Below are positions 63,362-64,000 of a DNA stretch of 64,000 nucleotides, in pieces. This stretch comes from Bacillus benzoevorans (GTDB taxonomy: Bacteria; Bacillota; Bacilli; Bacillales; Cytobacillaceae): assembly GCF_014207535.1 (NCBI RefSeq), contig NZ_JACHGK010000008.1:1-64000 (forward strand). The letters run 5' to 3'. The position numbers and the translations under genes were made by a program. The stretch's first letter is position 1; the number at the start of each line of letters is the position of its first letter. The notes under the pieces were generated by a model. It saw only the letters and a list, made by a program, of their open reading frames with translations, searched no databases and was not told the DNA's origin.

Positions 63362-64000
63362 ATGGGAGAGGCAATCGTCATAACATCCGGGAAAGGAGGA
63401 GTTGGAAAAACAACCACCTCCGCCAACATTGGAACATCATTAGCACTTCAGGGGAAACGTGTATGTTTGGTGGATACTGACATAGGCTTGCGTAACCTTG
63501 ACGTTGTTATGGGACTGGAAAATCGTATTATCTATGATCTGGTTGATGTAGTTGAAGGAAGATGTAAATTACATCAGGCACTAGTTAAGGATAAACGATT
63601 TGAAGACCTGCTTTTTCTCTTGCCGGCGGCACAGACAAGTGATAAAAATTCGGTAACACCCGAACAAATGAAGGCGCTGATTGACAGCCTAAAGCAAGAT
63701 TATGATTATATTCTTATTGACTGCCCTGCGGGGATTGAACAGGGCTATAAAAATGCTGTGGCCGGTGCCGATAAAGCAATTGTCGTAACAACACCGGAGG
63801 CTCCGGCAGTAAGAGATGCCGATAGAATCATCGGTTTATTGGAAAAAGAAGAGAATATTGAGCCGCCGCGGCTTATTATTAATCGCATCCGCAGCCATAT
63901 GATGAAAGATGGCGATATGTGGAGTGTCGATGATGTGGCGAACCATTTATCGATTGAATTGCTGGGAATCGTTGCCGATGACGAGGAAGTCATTAAAGCG
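63362..64000 (+). CDS. minD: MinD, septum-site ATPase (cut by the window end)
   Basis: 213 codons are visible without a stop; about 50 are missing on the right. The deviant Walker A SGKGGVGKTTTSANIG, VDTDIGLRNLDVVMGLE and IDCPAGIEQGYKNA (Walker B region) are definitive. It binds the membrane when ATP-loaded and recruits MinC. Ribosome site AAGGGGG lies within the end of minC. Confidence 0.96.
   Translation, partial: MGEAIVITSGKGGVGKTTTSANIGTSLALQGKRVCLVDTDIGLRNLDVVMGLENRIIYDLVDVVEGRCKLHQALVKDKRFEDLLFLLPAAQTSDKNSVTPEQMKALIDSLKQDYDYILIDCPAGIEQGYKNAVAGADKAIVVTTPEAPAVRDADRIIGLLEKEENIEPPRLIINRIRSHMMKDGDMWSVDDVANHLSIELLGIVADDEEVIKA

Overview
The window is a piece of a low-GC, endospore-forming Bacillaceae chromosome. 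The evidence is spoVID, a spoIIB-like gene and ysxE, T-box control of ilv-leu and valS, and a gene order that follows Bacillus subtilis over long stretches. I cannot name the species. Nearly all genes lie on the plus strand.

Layout. (1) 1-4530 is the AT-rich end of a decayed prophage or phage-derived element: a terminase remnant without its ATPase half, an intact portal gene, scrambled fragments, and two small virion-like genes. It ends in a 35-bp tRNA 3' fragment that looks like an attachment site. (2) 4600-14525 is the branched-chain amino acid operon ilvB-ilvN-ilvC-leuA-leuB-leuC-leuD behind a leucine T-box leader. Two intergenic gaps of this operon and the gap after it carry copies of a composite hairpin-rich repeat. 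(3) 14599-24082 holds a TPR protein (ysoA-like), trigger factor, clpX, lonB, lonA and engB: folding, proteolysis and ribosome assembly. (4) 24390-30758 is the haem operon hemA-hemX-hemC-hemD-hemB-hemL, from glutamyl-tRNA to uroporphyrinogen III. (5) 30912-38163 has spoVID, ysxE, a small convergent membrane-protein gene, valS with its valine T-box, and folC.

(6) 38220-56716 is the accessory highlight. It is a complete type IV pilus (T4P) locus at the place where B. subtilis has only the prepilin peptidase gene comC. The machine genes are pilB, pilT, pilC, a major pilin, pilD, pilM, pilN and pilO. Upstream of them are two divergent minor-pilin modules. Each encodes a PilV/GspI-like, a PilW/GspJ-like and one or two large PilX/GspK-like proteins, and the last class lacks the usual Glu5. 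Three further genes lie between the pilins and pilB: an acidic membrane protein, a PRC-barrel protein and a VanW/G5-like secreted protein. PilB carries an N-terminal MshEN-type domain, which suggests cyclic-di-GMP control.

(7) 56886-64000 returns to conserved order: spoIIB, maf, radC, mreB-mreC-mreD, minC and the start of minD, covering sporulation septum, cell shape and division-site selection.

Regulatory sites that can be read directly include two T-boxes with their specifier codons, a sigma-E promoter before spoVID, sigma-A promoters before tig and valS, a CodY-like box before the ilv-leu leader, several intrinsic terminators, and palindromic operator candidates in the pilin region. No rRNA, complete tRNA, CRISPR array or transposase gene is visible.
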